The notes under the pieces are model-generated. The model was not told the origin of the DNA. It did no database searches and was given only the letters and a program-made list of their open reading frames with translations. From positions 28,503,485-28,567,484 of the forward strand of contig OZ038433.1 of NCBI GenBank assembly GCA_964036275.1: a DNA stretch of 64,000 nt. The letters are read 5' to 3'. Each line of letters begins with the position of its first letter. Position 1 is the stretch's first letter. Both the position numbers and the translations under genes were made by a program. Shown here piece after piece: positions 61,550-64,000 of this stretch. This stretch comes from Litoditis marina. Lineage: Eukaryota > Nematoda > Chromadorea > Rhabditida > Rhabditidae.

Positions 61550-61838
61550 TCTTCAGCTCCCCAAGCTGCACCAGCTCCCACTTCATACCCATCTTCAGCT
61601 CCCCAAGCTGCACCAGCTCCCGCTGCATACCCATCTCCAGCTCCCCAAGCAGCTCCAGCTTCCGCTTCATACCCATCTCCTGCTCCCCAGCCCCAGGCCC
61701 CACCAGCCCCATTTTACCAACCGGACGCTGCCCCAGCTGCCACGTCATATGCAGCTCCTGCTCCCCAAGCTGCACCTGCACCGCAAACTGGTAGGTTTTC
61801 AACTGTTTGAAGCAAACGCTATAAAATCCAAGTAGGTG

Positions 61839-62733
61839 TATAGTTCGTTTCAACCATCGATAGCAGCCAGTTACAGTAGATTTTAGTGAGCGGAGTCAAT
61901 TGTGTTGGAAAGTTTCCAACAGCTATCAGCCTAATCAAAATTGTGCACCAGCTGGGTATTGAACTAAGCGGCGATAGGTGGCGTGGCGCCCACAAGCAGA
62001 AGGCCATCGGAACACGATGGGCAAAACTAAAAACGGTGATATCCAATCACCTTTTCAGGCCGTTTTTCAATGCTTATTTTATCGCACAAAAAGTTCTTTA
62101 AATTACTCCCCGAATTGGTGGTAACCTTTTGAAAACAAAAAATTGGCTGAAATCTTAAATAACCACTTTTAGATTTTTTATTTGCAATGAAAAGATTGGC
62201 AAGCTGCCAGATCAGTCGCCTGCAATGTAGGGTGCGCTCGGCCAGCATGGCTGACTGCTATAGTTCGTTTCAACCATCGATAGAAGCCAGTTACAGTACA
62301 TTTTAGTGGGCGGAGTTAATTGTGCTGGAAAGTTGCCAAAGTTTCCAACAGCAACTACCCTACTCAAAATAGTGCATAAGCTGGGAATCGAACTCAGCTC
62401 TGCTACGTGGCGCGGCGCACACAAGCAACCGGCCATCTGACCATGTTTGCAAAAACTGAAAACAGTGATACCCAATCATCTTTTCTGACCGTTTTTCAAA
62501 GCTAATCTTATCGCACAAATTTTTTTTCAATTACTCCCCGATTACTTGATAACTTTTTGAGCACAAAATATGTGCAAAAATCTCAAAATAACCACTTTTC
62601 GATATTTTATTTGTAATGAAAAGACTGGCAAGCTGCCAGATCAATTGCCTGCAGTGTAGGGTGCGCTCGACCAGCATGGCTGACTACTATCGATGGTTGA
62701 AACAAACTATATCGATGGGTGAAACGAACTATA
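61839..62733. mobile_element. Dimeric TIR element with a tRNA-like core
   Basis: Two direct units of about 420 bp start at 61839 and 62259 with TATAGTTCGTTTCAACCATC. The right end has the inverse TATCGATGGTTGAAACAAAC plus TATA (62688-62711), followed at once by a second similar inverse copy (to 62733). Each unit holds GATTGGCAAGCTGCCAGATC near its end and a tRNA-like segment in the middle. It fills most of the last intron of secreted-protein gene 2. The TATAGTT end links it to the 2489-2722 MITE family. Confidence 0.75.
62372..62442 (-). repeat. tRNA-like module (Leu/Ser type) inside the TIR element
   Basis: On the minus strand, GGTCAGATGGCCGGTTGCTT resembles the start and A box of a type II tRNA. 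GCTGAGTTCGATTCCCAGC is a B box within a T-arm with a GCTG/CAGC stem. The 3' side does not complete an acceptor stem, so it is not a tRNA gene. The first unit (61940-62025) has a more decayed copy. Confidence 0.5.
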
Positions 62734-63248
62734 AGATGTGGTTAACTCATCTTTTTCACCTTTTCGACCAACTAACTACTTTATTCTTTCACCCAAAGCG
62801 AGTGAATATGTAACCAACTAGCAGTAAGAAGTAAAAATGAAATAAGATAAAACCCCTAAGTAGGGTGTCTCTGCTAGCTATAGAATAGTTGTTGCCATTC
62901 GAACCGAGGTCAACACGTGAACTCTCTTATGATGGTTCGCTGACCAAAAAATGACTCCAACGATTGAGTTGCTTGGTTATGTTTTGCAATCACAGAACAA
63001 AACCTGGAACAAGTTTCGATCTTCGTACATACTTCTTAGAAAGCCTTGTTGATACTGTGAGATTCTGCGAGCTAATGAGAGAATGTGAACATTTTCGAAG
63101 TTCACAATTGTTGAGATTTTGAGTGCGAATCTGATTTCAGGCGGTTATGCATCGAGCCCGTACAGAATGAGTCGACTTATGTGATTTCAACCAAGAAATG
63201 AAAAAAATGCTGGAGTTTACATTGATATGAGCTGTTCTAATGATAATT

Positions 63249-63254
63249 AATAAA
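63249..63254 (+). terminator. Poly(A) signal of secreted-protein gene 2
   Basis: AATAAA, 65 bp after the stop codon, in a 3' flank conserved with gene 1. Confidence 0.65.
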
Positions 63255-64000
63255 CTATAACCTATCAATTCTCATCGTCCTTAACTGATTATGGAAACAT
63301 GATACCAACAATTTACTCATCAGATGGTAGTAACTTTCACATTAAAGGGGGACAGAAATGAAAGTTAATATGAAAGAGCTTATCAAGAGAAACTGATAAG
63401 TATAACCTTTAACTCAAACTAACGAACATAATTTGCATACGGTTGACACGTGTTGGCTTTTTTGACGCGCGCAACGTTATATTTAGGTACCCCGGGGTAC
63501 CTAAACTAGCTTTCCTTTCTGCGCCCCTTTAACGTGGAAATCAAAACGTGAGTTGTGGTTTAAAACCCACGAATTAGATCCGACCGGGAGCTGGACAAAA
63601 GCACAAAGTAGACCAACCGAAATTACGGTCATCAGTTATCTGTTACTGGTTACTGGGCAACTTCTATATTATGGGCACGGTCCGAGAAATACAGACCACT
63701 ACGTGCAACGTGCCGTGTTTGTAGTTTGAACTCGCCGTAATTCGAAAACTGTGTATAGAGTTCAAACTACAACTCAAAATGTACTCAACACAACTCCCCC
63801 GAAGATCCCCAGAACCTGTGTTAGTTTGTCCAGTATGCTTCCCGCGTCGCGTGTGTAGAGAATGCTGACAAATGACCATTGTTTCTACTGCGCGGACTGT
63901 AATATTGACACTTTCATAATGGATAGATACGCCGAAGCCGTTGCGTAACCCGACTGCAAAGTGTATTGCTACGAAGCCATTTAGATGATTAGCCAAAACA
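63255..64000. other. Intergenic, edge of window
   Basis: Contains a perfect 24-bp palindrome at 63482-63505 (half site TTTAGGTACCCC) and a small inverted repeat TTTGTAGTTTGAACT/AGTTCAAACTACAA at 63718-63772. The 110-codon minus frame 63996-63664 reaches the window edge. It has no recognisable features, and I do not call it a gene. Confidence 0.45.

Larger units (their letters stand above)
56395..63184 (+). pseudogene. Secreted Gly-rich/Pro-Ala-rich protein 2, split by a LINE
   Basis: Exons 56395-56438, 56696-56823, 57237-57298, 57763-57903 (first half of exon 4), 61556-61790 (second half), 63141-63184. Signal peptide, GGSCGGGGGGCGG segment, AQSPQM, APAP/QAAPAPTSY repeats and C-terminus GGYASSPYRMSRLM all match gene 1. 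Exon 4 is cut after a Ser-Ser codon pair by 3.6 kb of LINE. Reading on into the insert gives seven residues and a stop. Omitting the insert and one copy of the duplicated TCTTCA, the exons sum to 654 nt with no other defect (217 residues), so the insertion is the only lesion and is recent. Poly(A) signal at 63249-63254. A shortened protein without the last Pro/Ala repeats could still be made. Confidence 0.85.

Noticed and set aside
57904..61555. The LINE insertion could be spliced out as an intron, because its 3' end creates TATTCTTCAG before exon 4b
   Set aside because: The acceptor would need a phase-1 donor. The GT sites before the first in-frame stop in the insert are in phase 0 or 2, so the reading frame would be lost.
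63664..63996. 110-codon minus frame at the window edge
   Set aside because: No domain, no splice signals assessed beyond the edge, and overlaps a small inverted repeat. It cannot be supported.

Overview
The window is nuclear DNA from a nematode, most likely a rhabditid related to Caenorhabditis. Three multi-exon minus-strand genes can be read end to end using TTTCAG-type 3' splice sites. Their products match phosphomannomutase, CFP-1 (CXXC finger protein 1) and LST-3/CCAR1. In C. elegans the first two are adjacent (F52B11.2 and F52B11.1). Introns are long and full of small hairpin transposons.

Left part (1-24,400): almost entirely repeats. It holds a 25-bp minisatellite (1-1,110), a 7.3-kb foldback-like element with inverted arms rich in GGCGCC (3,319-10,639), a 70-bp tandem repeat (17,219-17,568), a LINE 3' fragment (17,580-18,248), and a 1.4-kb palindrome (19,510-20,926) nested in a larger inverted repeat. 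Several palindromic MITE families are interspersed. The one convincing host gene is a partial cysteine-rich protein on the minus strand (12,595-13,248).

Centre (24,454-50,884): three housekeeping or chromatin genes run head to tail on the minus strand, transcribed lst-3, then cfp-1, then phosphomannomutase. I reconstructed every exon. The spliced lengths are exact multiples of three: 1,147, 561 and 249 residues. LST-3 is a transcription and splicing coactivator scaffold. CFP-1 is the chromatin-reading subunit of the SET1/COMPASS H3K4 methyltransferase. Phosphomannomutase feeds GDP-mannose synthesis. The introns carry a tRNA-derived SINE, a near-perfect 333-bp hairpin, three copies of one MITE family, and mononucleotide G or C tracts.

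Right part (51,000-64,000): a plus-strand tandem pair of small secreted Gly-rich and Pro/Ala-rich proteins with a duplicated promoter. The first (52,258-53,898) is intact, 186 residues. The second (56,395-63,184) is split by a 5'-truncated LINE (57,904-61,549) that carries an intact reverse transcriptase and is flanked by a 6-bp target duplication. Its last intron holds a dimeric TIR element with a tRNA-like module. No prokaryote-like operon, CRISPR array, rRNA gene or functional tRNA gene was seen.
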